64,000 bases of DNA from contig NZ_JACIEB010000008.1 of assembly GCF_014196635.1 (NCBI RefSeq), positions 62,001 through 126,000 of the forward strand, written 5' to 3'. Every line of letters starts with the position of its first letter. Positions within the stretch are counted from its first letter, which is position 1. The notes under the pieces are model-generated. The model ran no database searches. It saw only the letters and a program-made list of their open reading frames with translations, and was not told the DNA's origin. This document shows, one piece after another, positions 35,137 to 44,130 of the stretch. This DNA comes from Sphingobium fontiphilum. Its GTDB lineage: Bacteria; Pseudomonadota; Alphaproteobacteria; Sphingomonadales; Sphingomonadaceae. Made by a program: the position numbers and the translations under genes.

Positions 35137-35735
35137 GACTGATCGTCCTGCCGCTTGTGTGCGCGCTCACCGCCTGCGCTGCGCTCAAGCCGGGCGATGC
35201 GCCGGTCACCATGCGTCTTTCGCCGCGATTTGAACCGGGCCAGCCGGGCGTGCCGCCGATGGCCGCCCCCAGTTTCACGGTAGCGGCGGTGCAGGCGCGG
35301 GGCCTGTCGGGGGACAGGCGCTACGCCTATGTCGATGCCTCCGCGCCCGGCGAAATCCGGCAGGCCGCCACCTATTTCTGGGAGGAGCCGCCCACCGACA
35401 GCCTCGCCCGCGCGATGGTCGCCGGGCTGCGCACCCGCTTTGCCGCCGTCACCGGCCCGTCTTTGCCGTTGGCCGCCGACCGCCGAGTGGTGACGACCCT
35501 GGACCGGTTCGAGGAGGTAAGCGCCGGCGGCAATGCGCAGGCTGTCGTCGCCTTCGACGTTACCCAGGTCGCGCAGGGTAAGGCGGTATGGGCTGGCCGC
35601 TACTGCGCAACCCGTCCGATCGGATCAGCAACCGGCACCGCTCGCGCCGCCGCGTTTCAACAGGCGATCGAACAGGCGGTCGCCACCTTCGTTCATGATG
35701 TCGCGTCGGGCACCGTGACAGCCGCGCCCTGCTGA
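35133..35735 (+). CDS. ABC-type transport auxiliary lipoprotein (PqiC/DUF330-like)
   Basis: 200 residues with lipobox LTAC (Cys about 15), so lipid-anchored and exported. The body fits the auxiliary component fold of MCE transporters (SFTVAAVQARGLSGDRRYAY; WEEPPTDSLARAM; VVTTLDRFEEV). The C-terminus has two Cys (RYCATRP and the final Cys). It overlaps the MlaD-like gene by ATGA and the 3' end of the convergent MlaF-like gene by 43 nt. Confidence 0.82.
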   Translation: MRLIVLPLVCALTACAALKPGDAPVTMRLSPRFEPGQPGVPPMAAPSFTVAAVQARGLSGDRRYAYVDASAPGEIRQAATYFWEEPPTDSLARAMVAGLRTRFAAVTGPSLPLAADRRVVTTLDRFEEVSAGGNAQAVVAFDVTQVAQGKAVWAGRYCATRPIGSATGTARAAAFQQAIEQAVATFVHDVASGTVTAAPC

Positions 35736-36391
35736 ACAGGGGCGGGCGTCAGGCGACCGCGCTCCAGCCGGTAGACCCGTTCGCACAGCCTGCCTGCAAG
35801 CGCGCGATCCTGCGTCAGCAGCAGCAGCGCCCGTCCCTGCGGCACGATGCGCCGCCGGACCTGCGCTTCCAGCATGTCGCCGCGCGCAAAGGCGCCTTCA
35901 AACGGTTCGTCCAGCACCAGCAATTCCGGATCGCGAACGAAGGCGCGGGCCAGTTCGACGCGTCGCCGCTCGCCGGCCGACAGCGCATCGGCGCAGGTGG
36001 CGGCCATCTGCTCCAGCCCATATTCCAGCAGAAGCCGGTCTATCCGCCGCCCTGCGCGGCGATCGTCGGTGCCGATCGCCAGCCGCATATTTTCCTCGAC
36101 GCTCAGGTCGCTCAGAAGCGATCCGCCCTGCATCGCCACGCCGCACCGCGCGCGCAGCAGGCGGCGGGTGTCGGCGTCCGCCTCTTCCAGCGCCACGCCC
36201 ATCAGACGCACCGTGCCGCTGCTCGGACGCGCCAGGCCGATTGACAGCCGCAACAGCCAGCTCTTGCCCGCGCCGCTGTCTGCAACGATCGCAACCCGTT
36301 CGCCCGCCTCGATGTTCAGGTCCACCCGGTCGAGCAGTCGTGTGCCGCCCAGCACCAGGCTCACGCCATCGAACGTCAGCAGCGCGCTCAT
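35693..36391 (-). CDS. MlaF-like ABC transporter ATP-binding protein (variant Walker A)
   Basis: 232 residues from the ATG at 36391. ABC signatures: Walker A ADSGAGKSW (first Gly replaced by Ala; the catalytic G-x-GKS part is kept), signature LSAGERRRVELARAF, and Walker B LLVLDEPFEG. It is the energy subunit for the neighbouring MlaE-like permease, whose gene it overlaps by four bases. It is the last gene of the seven-gene minus-strand operon and is convergent with the auxiliary lipoprotein gene. Confidence 0.85.
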   Translation of the reverse strand: MSALLTFDGVSLVLGGTRLLDRVDLNIEAGERVAIVADSGAGKSWLLRLSIGLARPSSGTVRLMGVALEEADADTRRLLRARCGVAMQGGSLLSDLSVEENMRLAIGTDDRRAGRRIDRLLLEYGLEQMAATCADALSAGERRRVELARAFVRDPELLVLDEPFEGAFARGDMLEAQVRRRIVPQGRALLLLTQDRALAGRLCERVYRLERGRLTPAPVQQGAAVTVPDATS

Positions 36392-37155
36392 GACAACGCC
36401 GTCCAAAGCGCCGCCGCGCTGAAGATGCCCAGCAGTCCGGCCGTGAAGGCGGTGGTGGCGCGACGACCGATATCGGCGGGCGACCGCAACGGTTTTGCCC
36501 CCACCGCGCTGCCCACGCCAAAGGCGATCAGCGCATAGAGCAGCAGCTTGGCCATGCCGACGAGCATGGCGCGCGCCGCATCATGGGAGAAGGCAAAGCC
36601 TGACCAGAGCGGCCAGCCGACATTGGCGATCAGCGTCAGGGGTGCCCCGCAACCGATCACGGCGGCGATTCCCGCCAGCAGCATATGGATGGGCGCGGAC
36701 AGCAACACCGCCGCCAGCGTCGGTCCCAGCGCATAGGCGACCGGATCGCGCCCCAGCGTTTCGAGCGCCTCAATCTCCCGATTGAGCGCCATCGCGCCAA
36801 GCCGCGAGGATAATGCCACCGAAACGCTGCCGCAGGCGAACAGGCCGACCAGCAACGGCACGATGTCGCGCAGCAATGTCTCCGCCAGCGCGCCGAGCAC
36901 CGGAAGCTGCGCATTGTAGATCGTCAGCAGCCGGCCCGCGCCGATCCCCGCGATGGCTCCGGCCAGCGCGGCCAGCGGCAACAGGGTGTGCAACGGCCGC
37001 CAGATATGCAGCGACAAGCCGGCCGCCAGCTGGCGTCGCGCCAGCGCGTCGCCTGCGACGATGCGGCGGCCCATGCCGACACCCGCGCGAACCGTAAGCC
37101 ATGCCGCAGCGCCGATCGCGGCCAGCAACTTGGCCGCGCCCCTCAGCGTGTCCAT
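36388..37155 (-). CDS. MlaE-like ABC transporter permease
   Basis: 255 residues with five to six membrane helices. The MlaE/YrbE pattern is visible in the region LPVLGALAETLLRDIVPLLV and the conserved signature around GAMALNREIEALETLGRDPV. It overlaps the MlaF-like gene by ATGA, and its own start lies within the last 13 nt of the RyR-domain gene. This links a lipid-transport permease to the protease/RyR operon by translational overlap. Confidence 0.87.
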   Translation of the reverse strand: MDTLRGAAKLLAAIGAAAWLTVRAGVGMGRRIVAGDALARRQLAAGLSLHIWRPLHTLLPLAALAGAIAGIGAGRLLTIYNAQLPVLGALAETLLRDIVPLLVGLFACGSVSVALSSRLGAMALNREIEALETLGRDPVAYALGPTLAAVLLSAPIHMLLAGIAAVIGCGAPLTLIANVGWPLWSGFAFSHDAARAMLVGMAKLLLYALIAFGVGSAVGAKPLRSPADIGRRATTAFTAGLLGIFSAAALWTALS

Positions 37156-39269
37156 GGCGCGTGACTGATCGCGCCGTCAGGCCCGATGCGGATGGCGCGC
37201 GAATCGGAACCAGCATCGGTCGCCAGCAGCAGCTCTGCGCCCGCCGTCAGACCGGCCATGCCGCCCGCAAAGATGGTGTCCGCAGCGCCGACCAGCGCCG
37301 CAGCAGCAGCCGCCTCCTGCCCGGGCAGCGTATCGATAATCGCCTGCACATGGCCGGTCAGCGCCAGTTGCACCAATTGCCCCCGGGCGATCAGAGCACC
37401 CAGCAACTGGCGCGACCATCGGTCGGCGAAGTCGCCGACAAAGACAGGCGCCCGGTCCGGATAATGGGCCGTCAAAGCGGCTGTCAGGGCGGCCGGATCG
37501 GGCGCCGCATCCTCGCCACCGGGCAACAGGGCGACCGTCAGCACGCGCAACGCGCGCCGTCCTGACGCCCCCAGCAACCGCGCCATGATCCGCACCTGTT
37601 CCCGGTCCAGGTCCTTGATCGCTTCGCTGAGGTCCTCATACGGCACGATGTCCGGATGCAAACGCCGTGCGTCGTCGCGCACCGCACCATATACCCAGCC
37701 CTGCGCCAGCTTTGCCGCCATCCATCGATCATGTTCGGCATGCGACAGTTCTTCCAGTTCGGCCGGTGACAGAGCAAGCGAAGGACCGTCGCCTTCCACC
37801 AGCCGCGCGTCGATGTCGCGCAGCTTCAACTGATAACAGTCGGCGACCAGCCGGTTGTCGTCGCGGAAGCTTTCGGGAAGATCCTCCCATTCCTGCATCG
37901 ATGCGCGCGCGCCGATCCGCTCGCCCTCGGCAAAGCGCCCCTCCAGATAGAAGTCATGGATGGACCGGGCGAGCGCATCGTGGCGATCCTGCAACAGCAT
38001 GTCGGGATCGGCCAGGTCGGACAAGCCGCCGAACGGGAATATCCCCGCGCCGATGCGATGGTCGTGCGATCCCGCCATCCGCACATGGATCGGCGGCGCG
38101 GTCATGGCGGCGGCCCGATAGCGGCCGTCGAATGCCAGCGCGACGGCCAAAGACCGGTCGTCGTCATCCAGGTCGATCAGGATGGCGACCGGTTCGCCTG
38201 CCCCTTCGACATGGGCCTCGATCAGGGGAATGATCCACGCCGGGTCGGTCCGCGCTTCGACGAAGCGCAATGGCGACAGCCCGTCCGCGCCCGGATTGCG
38301 CGCGCGAAAGGCCGCTTCGCACTGCGCCACGTCGGACCGGTAGACGGTGAATATGGGCTTGCCGCCGTCGCGATAATGGCCGCCCGCCAATATGCGCATG
38401 ACATAGCGTTCGATCAGCGGCGTAAAGCCGATCGTCAGCACGCCGCGCTGCGACTGCCCTGCGCGCATGAAGCCGTCGATCGGCCTTGCCAGCGCCAGAT
38501 GCCGCGCGGCGATGTCGGGCAACGCGGCCAGCCGCACCCGCGCCGTCCGCCGGTCGACATGTTCGAACCGCTGTTCGATGCTGCGCCGCAGGTCGAGGTC
38601 GTCGACCCGCACGATGATGTCGGCCGGATCGCCTGCCGGTCGCACGTCGCTCATCCGCGTCAAGATGGCGGATGCAAGCGTGATATTGCCGCGCGCTTCC
38701 TGCGACAGCAGCAGCACGGCGCGCGTCTTGTCCAGCGCCAGACTGGTCACGCTTTCCGGCACTGCGCCCTGTTCCACCTCCGCTGCGCCGGCCTCCACTG
38801 CATCGACGATCCAGTGTGCTCGCCGGTCCCGTGGCCACAGAAGCACCCGCCGCCCATCAGCGAGCGCGCCACGCGCGGCCTGTGCGGCGAGGCCGCCATC
38901 GTCGTCGCCCGCAATCACCAGATGTTCGCCCCGCGCCCGGATCAAGGCCAGCCGTAGCGGATTGCGCAATTGCTCCCATGCCAGCGCCGCCGTCGACCAG
39001 AAGGTCAGCAGCGGGAGCGCCCAGCGGGCGATGTCGAGCGCCAAGGGCAGATCGCGCCCTTCCAGCACCATGGGAAAACTGCCGACGATCAGCCGCAACG
39101 CGCGCATCGCGTCCTGCATGACGGTCGAATCGATGCCGGCTTGCGCATAGGCCTGCGCAAAACCCCAACTGCCCAGCAGGAATGCAACGGCCATCGCCCC
39201 GAAACGCACCACCGGCGCCACCGGCGGCAGTCGCAGGCCCCTGATCCCCTTGTTCGGCGGGCGCCCCAT
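37143..39269 (-). CDS. Membrane RCK/TrkA_N-like protein with RyR domain
   Basis: 708 residues. Two membrane helices lie at about 21-43 and 77-97. A Rossmann-like RCK domain follows (about 113-235; EHLVIAGDDDGGLAAQAARG, with the usual GxGxxG loosened, then VRVDDLDLRRSIEQRF), and a second Rossmann-like segment lies at about 275-370. A ryanodine-receptor repeat domain is at about 470-560: LSHAEHDRWMAAKLAQGWVY then RDDARRLHPDIVPYEDLSE. The C-terminal 130 residues contain TIFAGGMAGLTAGAELLLA. No ion-pore sequence is apparent. RyR domains occur in bacterial conflict-type proteins and may bind a nucleotide-derived signal. It overlaps the MlaE-like gene. Confidence 0.85.
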   Translation of the reverse strand: MGRPPNKGIRGLRLPPVAPVVRFGAMAVAFLLGSWGFAQAYAQAGIDSTVMQDAMRALRLIVGSFPMVLEGRDLPLALDIARWALPLLTFWSTAALAWEQLRNPLRLALIRARGEHLVIAGDDDGGLAAQAARGALADGRRVLLWPRDRRAHWIVDAVEAGAAEVEQGAVPESVTSLALDKTRAVLLLSQEARGNITLASAILTRMSDVRPAGDPADIIVRVDDLDLRRSIEQRFEHVDRRTARVRLAALPDIAARHLALARPIDGFMRAGQSQRGVLTIGFTPLIERYVMRILAGGHYRDGGKPIFTVYRSDVAQCEAAFRARNPGADGLSPLRFVEARTDPAWIIPLIEAHVEGAGEPVAILIDLDDDDRSLAVALAFDGRYRAAAMTAPPIHVRMAGSHDHRIGAGIFPFGGLSDLADPDMLLQDRHDALARSIHDFYLEGRFAEGERIGARASMQEWEDLPESFRDDNRLVADCYQLKLRDIDARLVEGDGPSLALSPAELEELSHAEHDRWMAAKLAQGWVYGAVRDDARRLHPDIVPYEDLSEAIKDLDREQVRIMARLLGASGRRALRVLTVALLPGGEDAAPDPAALTAALTAHYPDRAPVFVGDFADRWSRQLLGALIARGQLVQLALTGHVQAIIDTLPGQEAAAAAALVGAADTIFAGGMAGLTAGAELLLATDAGSDSRAIRIGPDGAISHAPWTR

Positions 39270-39277
39270 AGTCGGGG

Positions 39278-40831
39278 TCAGTTGCTGGTTTGCAGCCGGA
39301 CGAAGGCGGCAGAGACGCCCTGACCATCGCCCTGGCCCGCAGCCAGCCTGGCGCGCAGCCTGGTGAGGAACTGCCGCTCGGTGCCGTTCACCGCTTCGTC
39401 ATCGCCAAACAGCGGTTTTGCGGATGCTAGCGCGATGATCATTTCCGGGCCGAATGGCGGAGCCACCTGATAGCGCTGCGCCGCCTGGGAAAGGCCGATC
39501 GTCACGCGGCGCGCGCCCTTGCTGTCCGGTTCGGGATGGCCGCGATGCAACTCCACGGCACTGCCGTCGGCCTGAAGATAGATGATGGAAAGATAGGGCC
39601 GCGCGGCGCTCGTCGTCGCGCTCACGCCAAAAACATCATCTTCACGCATCGCCACCGGATCGCCGCCGCGTTCCTTGCCATCCGCGGTCAGCGCCACGAT
39701 GCTGGTCCCGTCGCGCGTCAACGCAGCGGCAAGGGTCAGCGCCGCCTCACATTGCGGCCACGGCAGGTGGCGTACGGCAAACGACATGGCGGGATCGACC
39801 TTGGCCGCAGCTTCGCGCAGCGCGGCGATGGCGTTCAGATCGCCTGAAAAGCCGGTCAGGCTTTTCCCCTGCACCGACACAGCGCCGCAGGGCATGGCCG
39901 CTTGCCGGTCGGCGAAGATCTGCGCGTCGCTGCGTGGAGGCGGGGGTGGTGCGCCAGGGGTAGCCGGGGCGAGCGGCGCTTCGAGCGAATAGGCTTCCGC
40001 GGTCAGCAGCTTGAACGTGTCGTAGGCGATCCAGGCATAGCCCTTGTCGCCCCAGATCGATCCCCAACTGTTGATGATGCGCAGCGCCTGACGGTCTTCG
40101 TCATAGCCGACGATCGCCATGGCGTGATAATTGGCCTTTTCCGGTCTATCGGCGCGGCGATAGATGCCGTCGCCACGAAATGCCTTGAAATCCGCCGCGA
40201 CGGGCATGGCGAAGATCACCGGCGCGCCGCGCGCCAGGGCGCCTTTGACGTCGTCCAGCACGATCGGCGTGCGCCAGTCGTCCTTCACTTCGCGATCGAC
40301 CGCGCGCCAGTCGAGCAGGCGGTATTCGCCAGCCTTGGCCCTGAGCGCATCGGGCGCGGGGATCGCACATTTGGTCATGTCGTCGGGAAAGTCGGCCAGG
40401 CTGACCGTTCCTTCATTCTTCAGCAAGGTCAGCGCCTGGACGATGCTGATCGTGCCGGTGCAGGGCGAACCTGCCGGCCGCAGCCGGTTATAGACATAGG
40501 CCGGGCTCATCTGGTCGGACGGCGCCTCCGGCCGAACATCCTTGTCGCGGAAATTAAGGAAGGTGCGCGCGGCGTAGGTGGTCGCCCAGGCAACGCAATT
40601 GGGTTGCGGCCCCTGCGATCCGGGTGGCGGATAGGCGTTGGAAAGGTCTACCTGCTTGGGCAAATAGGCGCGGAACCGCCCTTGCTTGGGCAGCTTGGCG
40701 TATTCTTCGGGAGAAACGGGGGCCGCCCCGGTCATGAACAGCGTGTCGTCACTCTGCTGGGCGAAAAGAGCACCGCCCGAAAGCGCCAGCAGCGCGGGAA
40801 TGCCCCATGTCACCAGACGGCGTGTCATCAC
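39278..40831 (-). CDS. Secreted papain-like cysteine protease (family C1)
   Basis: 517 residues with a signal peptide (about 1-24). The C1 domain spans about 55-280: QPNCVAWATTYAART carries the nucleophile Cys 79, ANYHAMAIVGYDE the catalytic His 236, and INSWGSIWGDKGYAWI the Asn 254. A Pro-rich linker at about 285-300 leads to a C-terminal domain of about 200 residues with GRHPEPDSKGARRVTIGL-like sequence patterns, unrelated to known proteases as far as I can see. It is probably periplasmic or surface-exposed. It lies 8 nt upstream of the RyR gene and 22 nt downstream of the barrel gene. Confidence 0.87.
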   Translation of the reverse strand: MMTRRLVTWGIPALLALSGGALFAQQSDDTLFMTGAAPVSPEEYAKLPKQGRFRAYLPKQVDLSNAYPPPGSQGPQPNCVAWATTYAARTFLNFRDKDVRPEAPSDQMSPAYVYNRLRPAGSPCTGTISIVQALTLLKNEGTVSLADFPDDMTKCAIPAPDALRAKAGEYRLLDWRAVDREVKDDWRTPIVLDDVKGALARGAPVIFAMPVAADFKAFRGDGIYRRADRPEKANYHAMAIVGYDEDRQALRIINSWGSIWGDKGYAWIAYDTFKLLTAEAYSLEAPLAPATPGAPPPPPRSDAQIFADRQAAMPCGAVSVQGKSLTGFSGDLNAIAALREAAAKVDPAMSFAVRHLPWPQCEAALTLAAALTRDGTSIVALTADGKERGGDPVAMREDDVFGVSATTSAARPYLSIIYLQADGSAVELHRGHPEPDSKGARRVTIGLSQAAQRYQVAPPFGPEMIIALASAKPLFGDDEAVNGTERQFLTRLRARLAAGQGDGQGVSAAFVRLQTSN

Positions 40832-40853
40832 CCGTTCCTCCCGAATATATTTT

Positions 40854-41765
40854 CTAGAAGCGATAGCCGATGGTCAGCGTCACTGCGTCGAAATCGAAGT
40901 CGTGCGAGAATCTGTTGGTGCCATGGGTGTAGATCAGGCCGATACGCAACTGCTCGGACCCACTCCTCTGCTCCGCTTCACGGGTGCGTATGCCCACGCT
41001 CACCGCCGCTTCATGCACATCCTCATAGGATTGCGGATCGCCGGTCAGCTTGGTCCAGGTGTAGCTGGCGCGGATCGACCCCTGCCGCCCGCCGAACAGC
41101 CGCCCCTTGAACGGCAACTGGTAGGCGACCCCGTTGCGGAAGGCCCAGACATCCTCCTTGAAATAGACGCCCGGATCCTTGCCGATGCCGATATTGGTGG
41201 TGGTGGACCATCCGACCATGTTGCCGATGGTCAGGTCGCCGCGACCGACCTGCGCAATCTTGTAACGGCTGGTGGCCGACAGGGTCAGGACTTCGCTGCT
41301 GGCGCCGAAAGAGCCGTCATTGTCGCTCGCGCCGAAAGCGACGCGCGGGGTGATGGTCCAATTGGGCTGGACCGGGATCTCGACGCCGGTCGACAGCGTG
41401 CCAAGCACCGCGGTCTTGCCGTCATTGACGTGCAGCACGTTGAGGACGGGATCGATCAGCACGCGGGCGCGATTGCCCTCGAAAGGACGAAGCGCCTTCT
41501 GGTAACGCAGTTCGTAACGCTGGCCCTCGACACCATCGCTGCCCCAATAGGTCAAGGCGCCGCCGATCGTGTCGGCGTCCCCCTCCATGTCGAACCCTGG
41601 CGTATGGAGGTTTTCGTCATAATCCAGGTCGTTGAGATTGAGCGCGGTGGTGACGGCCACATGCTGCAAACTGTTCGGACTGCCGATGCTCGCATAAAAA
41701 GGCGTGGCGAAGGCGGTCCCCGGAACGAGCGACGCGACCGCAGCGGCGATCACTATTTTCTTCAT
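40854..41765 (-). CDS. Outer-membrane beta-barrel protein
   Basis: 303 residues with a signal peptide (MKKIVIAAAVASLVPGTAFA) and a body of alternating polar/hydrophobic strands with aromatic girdles, ending TIGYRF; the C-terminal Phe is the classic outer-membrane sorting signal. No partner family was recognised, and it is too short for a TonB receptor. In the operon it lies between the caspase-FGE gene and the papain-like gene, suggesting that this system spans the envelope. Confidence 0.75.
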   Translation of the reverse strand: MKKIVIAAAVASLVPGTAFATPFYASIGSPNSLQHVAVTTALNLNDLDYDENLHTPGFDMEGDADTIGGALTYWGSDGVEGQRYELRYQKALRPFEGNRARVLIDPVLNVLHVNDGKTAVLGTLSTGVEIPVQPNWTITPRVAFGASDNDGSFGASSEVLTLSATSRYKIAQVGRGDLTIGNMVGWSTTTNIGIGKDPGVYFKEDVWAFRNGVAYQLPFKGRLFGGRQGSIRASYTWTKLTGDPQSYEDVHEAAVSVGIRTREAEQRSGSEQLRIGLIYTHGTNRFSHDFDFDAVTLTIGYRF

Positions 41766-41827
41766 TGATATTACCCCTCTTTACGCGCCGAAGTCCCACC
41801 GCGACGCAAATACTTCCAAAAACGCCG

Positions 41828-43465
41828 TCAGGACGATCCCACGATCTCGTCCGGTTCCAGGTCGCGCACGACCCGCAAGCCTGTATCCTGGCGACGCTTG
41901 CCGGGCGAGACCGTGAAACGATTGGCCGATCGCAGCGCGCCGGGCGCGCTTTCGAACGATCCGCCGCGAATGATGCGCGCCCGGCACGACGCATCCGTGC
42001 AGCCGGACGTCCACTCCCACATATTGCCCTGCATCTGGTTGAGGCCGAAGGCGTTGGCGGGATAGCTGTTCACCGCTTCGGGATAACCGCGATAAGGCGC
42101 TGTCTCCGATCCATGATAGCGGGCGGTATGATCGTAATTCGCCATCGACGGGCTGATGTCGTCGCCCCAGGGAAAGGCGCTTGGCGATCCTGCCCGGCTG
42201 GCATATTCCCATTCCTGTTCGCTCGGCAGGCGATAGGCCCGCCCCGACTTGACCGAAAGCCATGCGAGAAAAGCCTGCGCGTCCTCATAGCTGATGTCGC
42301 TTGCCGGGATCAGCGGGTTGGGATTTTCCTTCGACCAATTGCCCAATTTGGCGCAGGCATTGTCGCGCACGCAGGCGTTCCACTCGGCGATCGTCACTTC
42401 GTAAACGCCGATCGCAAAGGGGCGGTCGATCCGGACCTGCGCCTGCACCGGTTCATCCCCGCCACGCCCCGGTTCGGACGGCGGCGATCCGAACGGCGTC
42501 AGCCCGGCCGGTATGGCCCGCATCCAGGGACAGTTGGCGCAGTCGTAAAAGCGGTCGCTCGCCGCCCGGTCACAGGAAATGAAACAGGGTGGCGCGCCCT
42601 GAAGCCCATAGTCGAAGGTCGGCTTCTGAAAATTCCTGCCGGGCGCCAGCGCCACCCGGTCCGACACCCGCTTCAGCGCGTCGGCGATATTCTGTTGCGG
42701 GCGGCGAATTTCCTCGGCGAACACTTTGGAAAAAATGCCGTCATCAAATGCGACCTGATCGGCGCTGGTGGAGTAGGCGACCAGATAGCCCTGATCGGGC
42801 CGGATCGCTGCGGCGGAAGCGCGCACCATGCGGCGTAGCCCCTTGCTGCCCGCCAGTTCACTGACCGCACCGGCGTCCGTCCCGGTTTCCGCCGCGATCG
42901 TCTCCGTCAGCGATGGGGGCGGCGCGGGCAGCACATTGCGGCACATGTCGAGCACGATCAGCACCGTTCTGGCGCCTGATCCCATCAGATTATGGGTCAG
43001 CGCCGCGCGCGTCAGCATCGCGTTTTCGGGGCCCAGATCGCGACCGGCGTCCACCGGCAGCAGCATGACGTCGCCATAGCTGCCCAGCGCAGCGCCATGG
43101 CCGGAAAAATAGAGCGTGCCGAAGGCCGTGGGACCGGCGGCCGCCAATCTGGATCGGAAATCGGCTATCGCCTGCTGCATCGCCGCCCGGCTCAGGTCGC
43201 GCCTTACCTGCACAGGCCCGCTGCCGCTTGCATCGGCAAAACCCGTCGCGCTCAGCGCCGTCGCGATCCTTTCGCCATCGCTGTAGGTTGAACCGAGCTT
43301 GTCGAAAGACTCGTAGGCGCCATTGACGATCACCAGCGCCAGCCGCGGTTCCGTCGCCGCCAGCGCCGACGGGGCGGCGATCAATCCCGTCAACAGCAAC
43401 GCCGTCAGACATGCCGCCGCCAGCGCGGTGATCGGCCATCGGCGGAGGCCGGTAATCCGTTTCAC
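41828..43465 (-). CDS. Secreted caspase-like protease (C14) fused to an FGE-sulfatase-like domain
   Basis: 545 residues with an N-terminal membrane or signal segment (about 8-36). The caspase-fold domain spans about 40-290; the catalytic dyad is visible as His 123 (YFSGHGAA) and Cys 175 (VLDMCRN). A Cys-rich linker (PPCFISCDR; YDCANCPW) precedes a formylglycine-generating-enzyme-like domain (about 320-535) with YRLPSEQEWEYASRAG, GNMWEWTSG and IIRGGSFESAPG. Such fusions are found in bacterial metacaspase/FGE proteins, where the FGE module often acts as a ligand-binding fold. It overlaps the preceding gene by four bases. Confidence 0.9.
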   Translation of the reverse strand: MKRITGLRRWPITALAAACLTALLLTGLIAAPSALAATEPRLALVIVNGAYESFDKLGSTYSDGERIATALSATGFADASGSGPVQVRRDLSRAAMQQAIADFRSRLAAAGPTAFGTLYFSGHGAALGSYGDVMLLPVDAGRDLGPENAMLTRAALTHNLMGSGARTVLIVLDMCRNVLPAPPPSLTETIAAETGTDAGAVSELAGSKGLRRMVRASAAAIRPDQGYLVAYSTSADQVAFDDGIFSKVFAEEIRRPQQNIADALKRVSDRVALAPGRNFQKPTFDYGLQGAPPCFISCDRAASDRFYDCANCPWMRAIPAGLTPFGSPPSEPGRGGDEPVQAQVRIDRPFAIGVYEVTIAEWNACVRDNACAKLGNWSKENPNPLIPASDISYEDAQAFLAWLSVKSGRAYRLPSEQEWEYASRAGSPSAFPWGDDISPSMANYDHTARYHGSETAPYRGYPEAVNSYPANAFGLNQMQGNMWEWTSGCTDASCRARIIRGGSFESAPGALRSANRFTVSPGKRRQDTGLRVVRDLEPDEIVGSS

Positions 43466-44127
43466 TGGCCGACCTTGCGCGGCGTGAATTCCACCTGCGT
43501 CACGACCTGGTCGACCGCATCGACGTGCAGCACCGCGTCGTAACGGCGCGCCGCCTTATAGGGTCTGGCCGGGCCGCCCCCGAACAGCTTGGCGAAAAAG
43601 CCGCCCAGGCCCCGCCCTTTCTGGCAATAGGGCGCTACGCTGACGGAGCCGCCGCTCTGCTTGATCTCGTTCAGCCACGCGCCCAGCGGCAGCGGCGCTT
43701 CCCTGTCCGCGGGATAGGGCGTGTCCATGTCGACGGTCACCGCCCTGCCGGTTCGCAACTTTTTCCTGAGCAAACGGTCGAACTGCGCCTGCTCGCTGAA
43801 GCGCAGGGCGGGCGTGGCGACGGGGCGGTCGCAGGCCGTCAGGACGGGCAGCGTGGCGGGGGGCGCGACCGGCGACAATCCGCCGGGTTGAGCAGCGGGC
43901 GACCCCGCCGTCGCGCGGGATGGCTCCGGCTGCACTTGTTGCTTATCTGCAACGGTCGGCGCGTTGACCGGCTCCGGCGGCAAAATCCGGACGCCCCTGC
44001 CCGTAGCGCCGGCTGCAGGCGCGGGATCGGACGACGCGCCGACGCCTGACTGCGCCAGGGCGTTGCCTGACGCAAGGGGCAAAAAAAGAAACGAAGCAAA
44101 AGCTATAGTGCAACGCAGCATCGCCAT
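43462..44127 (-). CDS. Hypothetical periplasmic protein, first gene of the seven-gene operon
   Basis: 221 residues from the ATG at 44127, which has GGAG 7 nt upstream; the longer frame starts at 44145. A signal peptide (core IAFASFLFLPLASGNALA) is followed by a disordered Pro/Ala-rich stretch to about residue 90, then a compact C-terminal domain (about 100-221) with TACDRPVATPALRFSEQA and RYDAVLHVDAVDQVVTQVEF. Two cysteines remain in the mature part. It overlaps the caspase-FGE gene by ATGA. No family was recognised. Confidence 0.7.
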   Translation of the reverse strand: MAMLRCTIAFASFLFLPLASGNALAQSGVGASSDPAPAAGATGRGVRILPPEPVNAPTVADKQQVQPEPSRATAGSPAAQPGGLSPVAPPATLPVLTACDRPVATPALRFSEQAQFDRLLRKKLRTGRAVTVDMDTPYPADREAPLPLGAWLNEIKQSGGSVSVAPYCQKGRGLGGFFAKLFGGGPARPYKAARRYDAVLHVDAVDQVVTQVEFTPRKVGQ

Positions 44128-44130
44128 TTG

